DNA from: Viola odorata
Lineage: Eukaryota > Streptophyta > Magnoliopsida > Malpighiales > Violaceae
Length of the DNA stretch: 64,000 nt
Reading direction: 5' to 3'
Assembly: GCA_963691705.1 (NCBI GenBank)
Contig: OY829543.1
Coordinates: 51,130,564-51,194,563 of the forward strand
Position 1 is the stretch's first letter. Each line of letters opens with the position of its first letter. Below are positions 22,623-32,714 of the stretch, one piece after another. The translations under genes were made by a program, and so were the position numbers. The notes beneath the pieces are model-generated. The model was not told the origin of the DNA and ran no database searches. It worked only from the letters and a program-made list of their open reading frames with translations.

Positions 22623-23788
22623 CAGCCTGATCATTATTCTTTCCTTCAATCTCCCGAACCTTGCGTTTCCTGTAACATTTTGATACAGTCATCCAAAACA
22701 AAGCAATATTAGCATGCAACATAGAAACAAACCAGCAATTCTACTATGCTGAAATCAATCCAGCATAAATTATTACAAAGGCCAATTTATCGCATCATCA
22801 AAACCTAGCCTCTTAAGATGGAGGAGTAAATTATTCTGAATGATAAGCAAGCTACATCACCACATTTGCATGGCTTATTCTTATTTGCATGGCTTGTTCT
22901 GGACAATAAGGCGGGATCAAAAATCACCACTCTCAAGCTACATCAGCACATTTGCATGGCTTATTCTCATTCACACAAAAACTAAAGTACATAGTTTATT
23001 CTTCTCCTTTTGTTTTCTACCACATCATAGAGTTGAAGCAAGAGAATAACGCACAAGTAATTAGCCTAATCTCTATCCCAGAATGACATTCTTTCAACCT
23101 TTTAGAAAAGTGTTGATTATTCCAAAGTGTTAACTGAAAAATGTGATTTATCCATTAAAGTAACATGGTTAAACTAATTCAGAGTATCTACTGTTCTGGA
23201 TAAAAAATCACCACTCCCAGAAACGAGATGACTATTATTATGATTTATGAACAAAACAAAATGCAAAACAAGTCATGTAAAACAGACGTGTAAGCCTGGA
23301 GGGTACGATCAGAAAGCAGCTCATCTGCGTGGGTTGTTTTCCTCTCCTTCTTAGTAAGCCGACCTGAGTAGAAATCCGTTGCTGACTCAATAACTGTTCC
23401 CACCTGATTGTCACGATAACCAGTGAGTTACTAACTAGCACACCAAAATAAACATACAAACAAAAAAACATTTTTGGTGCTTATATTCTACTGGCTATAC
23501 TTTAGGGCTTGTTAGGGCGCTGAAATTACTCACCTGGAAATACTTGGGCAGCTCTTTTGATTTGGAACCATCCTTCTTGTAGTGTCTCTTTGCATCCATA
23601 ACGGACCTCAACTGTATCAAGAAGATTGCCAATGCAACAAAAAAGTGAAAAAGGATGACTAAGAAACAGGTAAAGACAACCAACAGCTGATAAACCATAG
23701 ACGAATACGATAAGGGTGGTACGGCACCTTCAGTAGTTGGATATCTTTTTTCAACTCAGGAGTCATGGTAGGGGCAGGCATGTCGAAC

Positions 23789-24276
23789 CTATTCACATAC
23801 CACAAAGACAGCATTACCTGTTTCCTTGTTGCTCATTCTAAGAAATTTTTAAAAATGGTGAGGTTTGTATAGACACTAGATATAGCTCGCCAGTTTGGGA
23901 AAAAAGGAAGAGTAGAAGAACACCAAAAGAATCTGTCCATACACAAAAGCCTTTGCTTGTTCTTAATATGTAATATAACTATCCCATCCTATGTGCATGA
24001 GCCATGAGGGACAACTTCTATGGAGGCGAGACTACTTTCAAATAAACCAACCCTTAGCATTATAGAACACAATTGAAAATGAAGTATGGATGGAACACTT
24101 ACTGACCTCAATTGTGAAATTATTCTGATGATGGATGCAACAAGGAGAGAATTGACATACAGCTTATACAATATATAGCTTCTGTATAAAGTGACACCAC
24201 TTCCAGATATCCATTACTCCTTCTAACATGAATAGACACAAACAAAAAATAATTTTTTCAATTTTATTTTTTAATT
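23789..24276. other. Upstream intron or flank of the FCF2-like gene
   Basis: A splice acceptor precedes 23788 on the minus strand, so the first part is probably intron. No N-terminal Fcf2 exon is recognisable before the F-box fragment. The rest is AT-rich and featureless. Confidence 0.45.
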
Positions 24277-24459
24277 TTAAGCGAGTGAGTTTAATTCTGT
24301 TGAAGAGCAAGAAATGGAAGCGAGAGAAAGGCCGTCGAGGTGCGTGAGGATGTGGATCGCGAGTATGTCGGAATGGACGGCGGAGATTGAGGCGGAGGAG
24401 GAGGAATCGGCGGTGGTGGAGAGAAATTCAGGTGGTAGGTTAGATGCGGTTGCCGCCAT
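24277..24459 (-). pseudogene. F-box gene N-terminal fragment
   Basis: The ATG at 24459 opens 60 residues: a Ser-rich start and then AVHSDILAIHILTHLDGLSL followed by ASISCSSTELNSLA, ending at TAA. This is the first half of an F-box of the type in Arabidopsis At2g27310-like proteins, in which the F-box lies near the N-terminus of a 300-400 residue, usually single-exon protein. The F-box binds Skp1 in SCF ubiquitin ligases. The rest of the box and the substrate-binding part are missing, and AT-rich sequence follows the stop. A MITE is inserted right at the start codon. The fragment is almost certainly dead. Confidence 0.7.
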
Positions 24460-24464
24460 GCGTG

Positions 24465-25042
24465 TAGGGATGACAATGGGTACCCATACCCGCCCATAAC
24501 CATATCCGCAATTACCCGTTTGGGTATGGATAATACCCGCATTTTTTTCAACTTCCCTCAAAAAAAAAATTCCATGGTTTTATCTCTCTCCTCTTTCCTC
24601 TCTCTCATCTTTTTAATTTTTCTTTCGTAATAAAAACTCAATATTCTTGTTTAATACTTTGAACAAAATAAATTAAAAATCATAAAAACATAATCTTTAT
24701 CTCAAAATGAATAATTAGACATCCACTTTTCATATTTTTCTTAAATTTTTTATAAATGGGTTTTACGAAATATGATGCTATAAAAAATAATATAAATAAA
24801 ATAAAATTATAGTAAATTTTTACTTAATTATAAAAAAATAAAAATTTGGTGAAATAATTTTATTAAGTTAAATAATAAATAAGTAAGTGTAATTGGATAT
24901 CCATTACATACCCAATTGGGTATTGGACATATTGAGTATGGATAATAATGGATATTTAGTTGCGGGTATGAGTTGGATATTTACCCATACCCGCTAACAT
25001 ACCCGCCCATACTCGCCCATACCCGCCCAATTGCCATCCCTA
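24465..25042. mobile_element. hAT-type MITE (578 bp)
   Basis: It begins TAGGGATGACAATGGG and ends with the complement of TAGGGATGGCAATTGGG. An exact 8-bp duplication, CATGCGTG, stands at 24457-24464 and 25043-25050. Short TIRs plus an 8-bp TSD are hAT features. Subterminal repeats of CCCATACCCGC lie at both ends, and the centre is AT-rich without an ORF. Confidence 0.93.
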
Positions 25043-25161
25043 CATGCGTGATGTGTGTGTGCGTTTTCTGTTTTGAAATTTTAAATTTATATAGGACTTT
25101 TATAAGGTGCAAAGGGTGTTGTTTCTTGTTTGTGTTGTGGTCTTGCTCAAATTATTGTACT

Positions 25162-25768
25162 TAGGGGTGGCAATATGGACAATTGTCCATTTGTCCGTCT
25201 CGTCCGTCCATATGCCCGTCCCGTCCGTGCATGTCCATTTAATAAATGGGTTGGGTTAGACCCGTCTAGGTACATATACGAACGGACGGGACAAACCTAA
25301 CGGATTCCCGTCCGTCCGTTTATTATTTAATTTTTAAAAAAAAAAAAATTTCTCAAAAATAAATTTTTTACAAATATTTTTTTAAAAAAAATAATATTTT
25401 TCAAAAAAAGTACTCTTATTTTTCGAAAAACATTATTTTTCAAAAAAATTACTCTTATTTTTCGAAAATAATAATTTTTCAAAAAAATATTTTTTTCAAA
25501 AAATATTATTTTTCAAAAAAATTACTCTTATTTTTCGAAAATAATAATTTTTCAAAAAAAAAATTCAAAAAACATGATTTTTCAAAAAAAAATCAATTCT
25601 TGGAAAAAAATTATTATTGGACGGGAACCCGTCCCGTCCGTCCAAATTTAGATGGACGGGTCTTGTCCGTCCGTTTATTAAATGGACTTGGACAAGTCCG
25701 TCCAATTTACTTATTGGACAAATGGGACTGGTGCATGGACGTCCGTCCGTCTCATATTGCCACCCCTA
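25162..25768. mobile_element. hAT-type MITE (607 bp)
   Basis: The ends are TAGGGGTGGCAATATG on both strands, with an exact 8-bp duplication ATTGTACT at 25154-25161 and 25769-25776. Subterminal arrays of GTCCGTCC / GGACGGAC give long complementary arms. The middle (about 25330-25610) is a degenerate AT-rich tandem repeat built on TTTTTCAAAAAAAT and TTACTCTTATTTTTCG. There is no transposase. Confidence 0.93.
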
Positions 25769-25776
25769 ATTGTACT

Positions 25777-27638
25777 ATCCTTAATATCGTCTTTAATTAC
25801 TGAAATGCCATTCTTGTTTCATTTCGTTTGACTTTTTAATTTAATTTATTTCAAGTTGAAGTGATTTGAATTATTTTATTTGAAAAGAGAAAAAGAGAGA
25901 ATATCTATTTTTAAATATTACTCGTATTGTCAAAAAATCTCAATAACCAAGAATTGGAAATTAACATCTTAAGGAACTAGAGAATGGACGGAATACAGAA
26001 AAAAAAATTACTTTTTATTTTAATTTTTATGAATTGCTCATTCAATTAATTTCAAATAAGACGTTAAGTTCCCGGAGAGCATTGGAATTTCGCTTTGTTC
26101 ATACTGTTATCAGTATTTGCTATGGACGCTAATTAGTGTTATTTCTCTTTGTAACCAAAAAAAAAAATGTTAAGTTCAAGTGATTTAAATTATATGGTGA
26201 TCGAATAATCAAATAATCTAGATAAAAAATAATGATTTTGTGATTTATATTTTCCCATAAATTTGTTTTTGTTATATTATTAGTTATGAATACAACATTA
26301 GAGATCGAATTTATGACCCGTCATTTTTTTTAATAAGCATTATGATTTTTTTTAGATAAGTATGACATATATCGTAAAAACGACATACACAAACAAGTTA
26401 AATTACAAGCTCATTTTACCATTTTTGATCTACATTGAGAGGCTTTTATAGAAAAATACTCGGGATATAAACTATTTTATACAAACTGATGTATTAAGAT
26501 ATGATTGAGTTTATGTTTTCTTAATTAGATTATATTATTATTTTTATTTAAATAAATAACTATTAAGTTAATGTAAAAATGAAACGTGTAATTTTAGTAT
26601 AAAAATTTATAAAATCTTACGCTACTCTAAAAAAAAATCTATAAAATGTGGCAGTACGTCATTTTCTTTCCACCGTTTTTGAGCCAACGTTTTTTTTCCA
26701 ATAGTAATGGTTATACTATTGAGTTCTTATAATCTAGGGAACTAATGAGGTCCATAAGAAAATGGTGAATTAATGAGTCATAAATCAGTGATTTTTATTT
26801 TCAAACATAGATGGCAAAATACTTATAACTTTAAAAGGGTAATAGTTAAACTATTAATTTATGATCTATTTGGTTCTCGAAATGTGAGGGGCAAATAGGT
26901 TAGATTTTTAGCATTACTGTGTAATTGAGAGTTACATTTTTTGAAATCTCACGTTCTCGAGTCTCCAAATATGGTAATAAAAAATGGTAAGTGATTTTCG
27001 AAAAACAAACTCGAGAATCCAACTTTCCTAAACTTAAAAGGAATTTTTTATATTTTAAAAATTATGACATTACTTTTTCATATACATTTATAATTTTAAA
27101 AAGTATATATTTATCATTTCTTATTGAACATTTTTCAGATTTTACAATTATCAACCAAACAAAATAATATAATTTTCATGAGAATCATTCTCTTAGTAAG
27201 TGTCCTAGTATTAGGCAACCAAAAAAGTGAAAAAAGATGAAGGCCAACATAAAAAAAAATTGAATTGATTTAATTAAGATCGAGTTTTTAATTTATATTC
27301 GAGTCGGTAATTTAATTTTCGTTTTATATTTTATTGAATGGTGTTTTAATTTAATTAGTCAAAGTCCAACTTAAGTCAAATAATACACCACGAATTAGTC
27401 ATTTGGTCCTGTTTAGGCAGCGGTTTTATTTTAACACCAAAAATTGCGTTAAATGCTTGGCATAATGAAACCGCATAATTTTGTTTTTTCTTTTGAGCGA
27501 TTTTTTCAAAGTCAACCCTTTTTGAATGCTTAGTCATGTTTTGTTTAATTTCAAAAATTGATGTTTCCAATTAACTCCTTCAGATCTCACTTTATTTTCT
27601 CATTCCTCAAATAAAATGAATTCCTATTGAACGTCTAT
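25777..27638. other. AT-rich intergenic region
   Basis: No gene, no recognisable TE termini and no RNA gene. It is strongly AT-rich with short homopolymers. Decayed element remnants are likely but cannot be named from the sequence alone. Confidence 0.5.
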
Positions 27639-27648
27639 ATATTTTTAC

Positions 27649-28180
27649 GGGTAAAAGCTGAAAAACAACCCTGAATTTAAAGTTTTATTTAATCGCAATC
27701 TTAAACTTTTATTTTGTTTAATTACAACCCTGGTCATCGCCAGAATTGTTTAAGTAACCCCCTACCGTGACAGAAATCTGACATGACACTATTGACCGAC
27801 GTTATGTGCCACGTCAGCTCCTGGAACATTGCCACATCAGCTCGCCACGTTTGCAACCTGCCATGTCAGACTCCACGTGACAGGGTTGCGATTAATCAAA
27901 ACATTAAAGTTCAGGGTTGTAATTAAACAAAACAAAAGATCAAGGTTGTAATTAAACAAAATTATATTTTTTTTAAATGTGGCGAGCTGACGTGGTAATG
28001 TACCAGGGGGATGACGTGGCACATAACGTCGGTCAACGATGCCACGACAGCTTTCTGTCACGGTAGGGGGGTACTTAAACAATTCTGGCGACGACCAGGG
28101 TTGTAATTAAACAAAATAAAAATTCAGGGTTGCAATTAAATAAAACTTTAAAGTTCAGGGTTGTTTTTTAGCTTTTTCTC
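27649..28180. mobile_element. MULE-like MITE with long terminal inverted repeats (532 bp)
   Basis: The arms GGGTAAAAGCTGAAAAACAA and (complement of right end) GAGAAAAAGCTAAAAAACAA continue inward as near-complementary sequence over almost the whole element. A perfect 10-bp direct repeat ATATTTTTAC flanks it (27639-27648, 28181-28190). Long TIRs with a 9-10 bp TSD fit Mutator-like elements. The arms contain several CCACGTCAGC / GCTGACGTGG motifs. No coding capacity. Confidence 0.8.
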
Positions 28181-28190
28181 ATATTTTTAC

Positions 28191-28611
28191 TCAATCAATA
28201 AAATGATTATTTGTAGGTGATTAACTAAAAATTACGCAAGTGAATCCATGCTGCACAAAAGTTGACTTTTTTTCTCTTAATCCAAACGGGTAAAACTTGG
28301 GTACATCATGATGTAGGATGATGAAACGCGTCCAAAAGTGTTAAGAATAGTAGTATTCTAGCACTATTTGGGGCACGTGTCATCATCCTAGATCATGATA
28401 TAAATACATCATGATATACCCAATTTTTTTCCAATCCAAACCGTGTAAACATTTTTTTTTAAACAGCTTAGAAACTGTTTTCCGTAAGCCTTCTAATCTC
28501 ATGTCTGATGTTTCAAGTGACAGTTGACATGTTAATGGACAGAAAGCACCGATTCCATGCATTTTCCTAATTCGTACGGAGACCGGGTATAATAATAATA
28601 ATAATAAATTA
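28191..28611. other. Intergenic region with an (AAT)n tract
   Basis: No gene. A short (AAT)n run near 28590-28605 precedes the Stowaway MITE. Confidence 0.5.
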
Positions 28612-28613
28612 TA

Positions 28614-28806
28614 CTCCCTCTGTCCTTTAATAACTGACGCTTTTACTATTGGCATGCATATTAAGGAGGCTGAATGACTCACTATTTGAGACAATTTTAC
28701 CCCAAAAAAAAAGTACAAAATTTTTTGGGGTCAAATAGTGAGTCATCCGACCTCCTTGAGATGCATGCCGGAACAGTACGCGTCCATTAAAAATGGACGG
28801 AGGGAG
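28614..28806. mobile_element. Stowaway-type MITE (193 bp)
   Basis: It begins CTCCCTCTGTCC and ends GGACGGAGGGAG between TA dinucleotides (28612-28613, 28807-28808), as Tc1/mariner-derived Stowaway MITEs do. Internally it folds on TGACTCACTATTTGA and its complement. Confidence 0.88.
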
Positions 28807-28928
28807 TACTAAACATAAACTAAGAAAAAAATAACAGAAATAAAAAAATAAAAAAATAAAAAATGGTCTATAAATAAGCAAAACAACAATGGAGATGCAT
28901 AGCGGAATTTAATTTATTGGGTTCCTTT

Positions 28929-30584
28929 GGTTTAAATCCAAAAAGGCACCTGTACATGAATTGATTGACTCATTTGGCACCTCTACTAAAAAAACGGTTT
29001 AAAAGGCACCTATACTTCTTACGTATGACACATTTGGCACCTCCCACGAACGGCGTCACCATTCCTCTGTTATCCGCTGACGTGGCACGCCACGTCATTA
29101 ACATGATGACGTGTCATGCCACGTCAGCAAACCCAGCCCGAAATATTTTTTTCCAAAATGGACCTTATCAAACGACGTGTCGTTCGAGTGTCTGAACGAC
29201 GAGTCGTTTGACAAAGTGAACGACGCATAGTTCACTTTTATTCAAAGGAGTGAACGACGTTATTTCATCATTTTTTTCATTTTTGGCTGCAAACGCATCC
29301 TCCTCTTCTCTCTTCCTCTTCTTTCTTTTATTCCTTTCCTCTGCACTTTCCTTCTTTATTTCTTTTTCTTTTCTATTAAATCCCCTACAATATTAATTAA
29401 ATCCAATTCCTCTCCGATTAAATCCCAATTGAACCACAAATTCAAATACCCTCTCTATCTCTTACTGATCCGATCAATTACAAATTCCTTCTTCGATCCA
29501 AATTAACCCAAAATTAAAGCTCTCCCACTTTGCCTCTGCGAAATCCAAATCCTTCCTAAACCAATTAAATCAATCACAAATTCAACCAAAATCCATCTCT
29601 GCCAAATTCCAAATCAAGAGCCATCTCCCTGCCAAAATCCAAATCAAATCCATCTATGCCAAATTAATTCAAAAACCACCTCTGTCAAATTAATATCCAA
29701 AATTAAACCACCAACTACCTAAAAACCAATCTCCAGCCATCTCCTCACCAAACTGTCCAAAAAACCAAACCTCCAGCAACCCACTACCGATCCACCCAAA
29801 CTGCCCAAAAATCAAACCTCCAACCTTACCTAAAACCGATCCGCCCATCTATCATCACTATCTCCAAACCAGCCATCCACCCAACCACAGTCAAACCGCC
29901 ATCGCCGACCGGTCACCAAACTCGAGTCATCACTACTACCGATCCACTCAATCAACCATCGATCTAAACCATCATCACCAACCGTCCCATCCAAGCGAAG
30001 AAGAAAGAAATAAAACAGAAAAGAAACAGAGAAGAAAAGAAATAAGAGGAAAGGAAAGAAAATTAATAGAAATAGAGGAAGAATGAGGTTGCGGCAAAGA
30101 AAAGAGAAAAGGAATGAAAAAAGAAAGGAAAGTGCAAAGGAAAGGAATAAAAGAAAGAAGAGGAAGAGAGAAGAGAAGGCTGCGTTTGCAGCCAAAAATG
30201 AAAAAAAATGATGAAATAAAGAAAAGAGAGGAAATAGGAAGAGAAGAACAAAATTCGTTCACTCCTTTGAATAAAAGTGAACTACGCGTCGTTCACTTTG
30301 TCAAACGACTCGTCGTTCAGACACTCGAACGACGCGTCGTTTGATAAGGTCCATTTTGGAAAAAAATATTTCGGGTCGGGTTTGCTGACGTGGCATGACA
30401 CGTCATCATGTTAATGTCGTGGCGCGCCATGTCAACGGATAGCGGAGGAATGGTGACGCTGTTCGTGGGAGATGCCAAATGTGTCGTACGTAAAAAGTAT
30501 AGGTGCCTTTTAAACTGTTTTTTGAGTAGAAGTGCCAAATGAGTCAATCAATTCATGTACAGGTGCCTTTTTTGGATTTAAACA
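28929..30584. mobile_element. Long-TIR foldback element, MULE-like (1656 bp)
   Basis: Two arms of about 400 bp are near-perfect inverted copies (about 28929-29370 and 30140-30584), beginning GGTTTAAATCC and TGTTTAAATCC. The flanks GGTTCCTTT (28920-28928) and GTTTCCTTT (30585-30593) form a 9-bp TSD with one mismatch. Each arm contains repeats of AACGACGCGTCGTT-like palindromes and TGACGTGGCA motifs. The centre (29370-30130) is Pro/Thr/Ser-biased C-rich DNA with no recognised gene. It could be a non-autonomous MULE carrying captured or random filler. Confidence 0.75.
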
Positions 30585-30610
30585 GTTTCCTTTCAAAAAG
30601 AAAAGAAAAG

Positions 30611-31130
30611 ATGGGTAGTTCAGCTTCACCTGATCATGATGTTTCCCATCAAAGGTAATTCCATTACTCTTTCTGCATTCTCTTCCAACTATCATTTCCA
30701 TTACCTTGTTTTTCTTATCAAAGTTTGGATTCGAAATGAATGTTTTAATTCTTGGATGAAGTTGTATTTACTTGAAATTGGGAAAGAAACGTTGTTGATG
30801 CTCTTTTTCTGCAGTATTTTGCCATGGCTTGAGTAAGAAAGTCATGACCTCACTCATGAAATCACTCACACATTTTCCTCCCATTGTCATAAATTTTACA
30901 ATTCTTGATACTTTTTAATTTATTTTACTTCTAAAAGATCAGAATTGTGTAAAAACATATTTATGCAATAATTCATTGACGGCAATGACTGATTTCTTTG
31001 ACTTTTACACAGTGAATCGAAACTCAAAAGTGTTGAAGAGAAGAAGAGCAGATTGCGTTTGGCGCCAAAAGAAGTAGTAGAAGCTCCATTAATGGCTTCC
31101 ACAAGCACTCTCACCTACATTAATTATATT
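30611..31130 (+). CDS. Possible two-exon chimeric ORF upstream of the truncated TNL copy
   Basis: ATG 30611 opens MGSSASPDHDVSHQ up to a GTAATT donor at 30655. A TTTTACACAG acceptor ends at 31012. Joined in frame, the second exon reads SESKLKSVEEKKSRLRLAPK and runs into the fused TNL start (EAPLMASTST). It passes the sequence derived from a TNL intron and stops at about 31170. I do not recognise the protein. The phase match may be chance. Low confidence. Confidence 0.25.
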
Positions 31131-31743
31131 CTTTTTTATGGTACAGGACCAATGCAAACGAAAGTCTCACTTTGATATTATTATTCCTGGGAGTAAAATT
31201 CCAAAGTGGTTCAGTCATCAAAGCAAGGGTTCTTCAATTAGCTTGCAATTGCCTCCCAATTTTATATTTGGTAATGCTGAGTCTGACTCCCAGTGGATGG
31301 GATTGGCTGTTTGCGTTGCTTTCAATGCAACTGGATATGTGGAGGTTTTTTGTAGCCTTACAGTGGATGGAACACAGTATAGTCCCCTTCCTTTTTACGT
31401 CAGCATATCGTCACCCAGTACTCCTACTAACATCGAAGGTAATATCTCAAAAGGTTCACCCACTCAGCACCTTTGGTCATTTTATGAGTCTCCCATTTAC
31501 TTTGAGGGATGGCAGAACAAATGCGTTAATCACCTTGAGTTATCGTTTGAGCCCGGACACGAAGTAACAGTGAGCAAGGGTGGGGTTCGTTTACTATATC
31601 GTGAAGATATTAATGAGTTGAATCGCGTGAGTGAACAGCTTGAGAGCTCCATCACATTGGATGAAAGTGATTATGATTGCAATGAAGCATCTGAAGAATC
31701 ACCGAGTCTTGATGCCTCTGATGATACCCTGATGAGGAACTGA
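31079..31743 (+). pseudogene. Internally deleted second copy of the TNL: start region fused to the C-JID exon
   Basis: 31079-31107 repeats the leader and first codons of the TNL (GAAGCTCCATTA, then ATGGCTTCCACAAGCACTC at 31091). It then jumps into the equivalent of the last TNL intron (TACATTAATTATATTC) and the C-JID exon from 31147 (PGSKIPKWFSHQS, SISLQLPPNFIFG). TIR, NB-ARC and LRR are missing, a loss of about 3.2 kb. The C-JID part stays open to 31743 and keeps the frame where the first copy has a 2-base loss. It also has a few short insertions relative to the first copy. The second Tat element inserted 93 bp beyond its stop. Confidence 0.88.
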
Positions 31744-31836
31744 CCGCCAAAAGACACAAGTTCTGGTGATGTATTGTAGCCGTTGGTTGATCTTGTCATT
31801 ATTTTTCATCATTTATGGATGAGTTTGCAGTAAAAT

Positions 31837-32613
31837 TGATAATACATAAAATTATCAGAAGGGCATAATGGACTTTGCACCTTCACAAAGTACTGTTGAT
31901 CAGCCAAAACGGCATCGCAATCGTTTGACCAAGTCAACAGGAATAAGTGACCAAAGGACAAGTCTTGCCCGATTGTCTCAAATCGGGACAAGGCCGATCC
32001 ATCCGCCCAAGCATGAGGAAACGGATCGGCACCGTTATACACCCTGGCCTGGTCAATGTGTCACCAAACGGCACCCAGCCGATTCTACACAACGGCAGCC
32101 TGCCGATTCCACCTCAACGGCATCGTACTGCTGGGGCACAGATATTAAGCCCCCCTCACAGATATTATTTATATAATACTCCATAGTCAGTATACATTTA
32201 GTCAAGGTTGGCAGGGAGGATAACCTGCTCCCATCAATTCATCATCTGACAACTGGACAAGGGGACGACTCTATTCCCCTAAAGTAAGGTCTCCACCCCA
32301 CGTTATAATGATGAACCCCTACTCCAAGACCACCTGCTGCGGAAAGAGGGGAAGGGATGTCAGAAGATCCAACCACTCTAGCCCAGCCTAAGGACTAGAG
32401 GGAGGTATATAAAGGAAGTTTCTTCTTTTACTCAAAGGAGACTAAAAAATACACACATTTTCCCTACACTTAACCAGAATACTGACTTTGGCATTGGAGC
32501 TTTTAGGCCGGAAAACACTTCCGGCACAGTGCAGGTCCCTCACGGAGCTCCAGCTACCACCCTCCAGCGTGCTACTTTACCAAAAACCCCTCACTCCGTT
32601 CAACGGATTATCA
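31837..32613 (+). repeat. 5' LTR of the second Tat element
   Basis: 777 bp, TGATAATACAT...GGATTATCA, with short terminal inverted repeats TGATAA/TTATCA. Its R/U5 part is rich in GCCGAT, AACGGC and ATCGG motifs. Confidence 0.97.
32406..32413 (+). promoter_or_regulatory. TATA box of the second Tat element's 5' LTR
   Basis: TATATAAA in the 5' LTR, duplicated at 42863-42870 in the 3' LTR. It lies about 200 bases before the LTR end, so the transcript should start near 32440. Confidence 0.6.
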
Positions 32614-32615
32614 TT

Positions 32616-32633
32616 TGGTGCTTTCATTGAGAG
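32616..32633 (+). other. Primer-binding site of the second Tat element
   Basis: TGGTGCTTTCATTGAGAG, two bases after the LTR, identical to the site in the first Tat element. Primer tRNA not assigned. Confidence 0.8.
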
Positions 32634-32714
32634 CTTTTGAGTTTTTGAGTGAGCAGCCTTGAAATTCAAAACTCTTCCTTTTTCAATCTTATTGGGGTTT
32701 TTTCATTTCCAAAA

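Larger units (their letters stand above)
17004..23788 (-). pseudogene. FCF2-like pre-rRNA processing gene, 3' exons, last exon split by a copia element
   Basis: Minus-strand exons: 23788-23728 (FDMPAPTMTPELKKDIQLLK), 23611-23534 (RSVMDAKRHYKK, ELPKYFQ), 23403-23288 (VGTVIESATDFYSGRLTKKE, ADELLSDRTL) and a last exon from 22669. Every intron has GT-AG borders and the phases join. These are the signature segments of the Fcf2 family, nucleolar proteins of the small-subunit processome needed for early cleavages of pre-rRNA. The last exon reads KRKVREIEGKNNDQA and then meets a retrotransposon at 22627. It resumes on the far side at 17076 with GNKKWKIRG and [13 protein letters not shown] and a TGA at 17006-17004. 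The 5-bp TSD (CAGCC) accounts exactly for the join. The N-terminal exons are not seen before the F-box fragment at 24277, so the copy may also be 5'-truncated. The third-intron donor (GTCTGT) is weak. Confidence 0.85.

Noticed and set aside
29830..30262. Leu/Phe/Ser-rich minus-strand ORFs in the long-TIR element that look like membrane proteins
   Set aside because: They are translations of GA/CT-rich simple sequence in the inverted arm.
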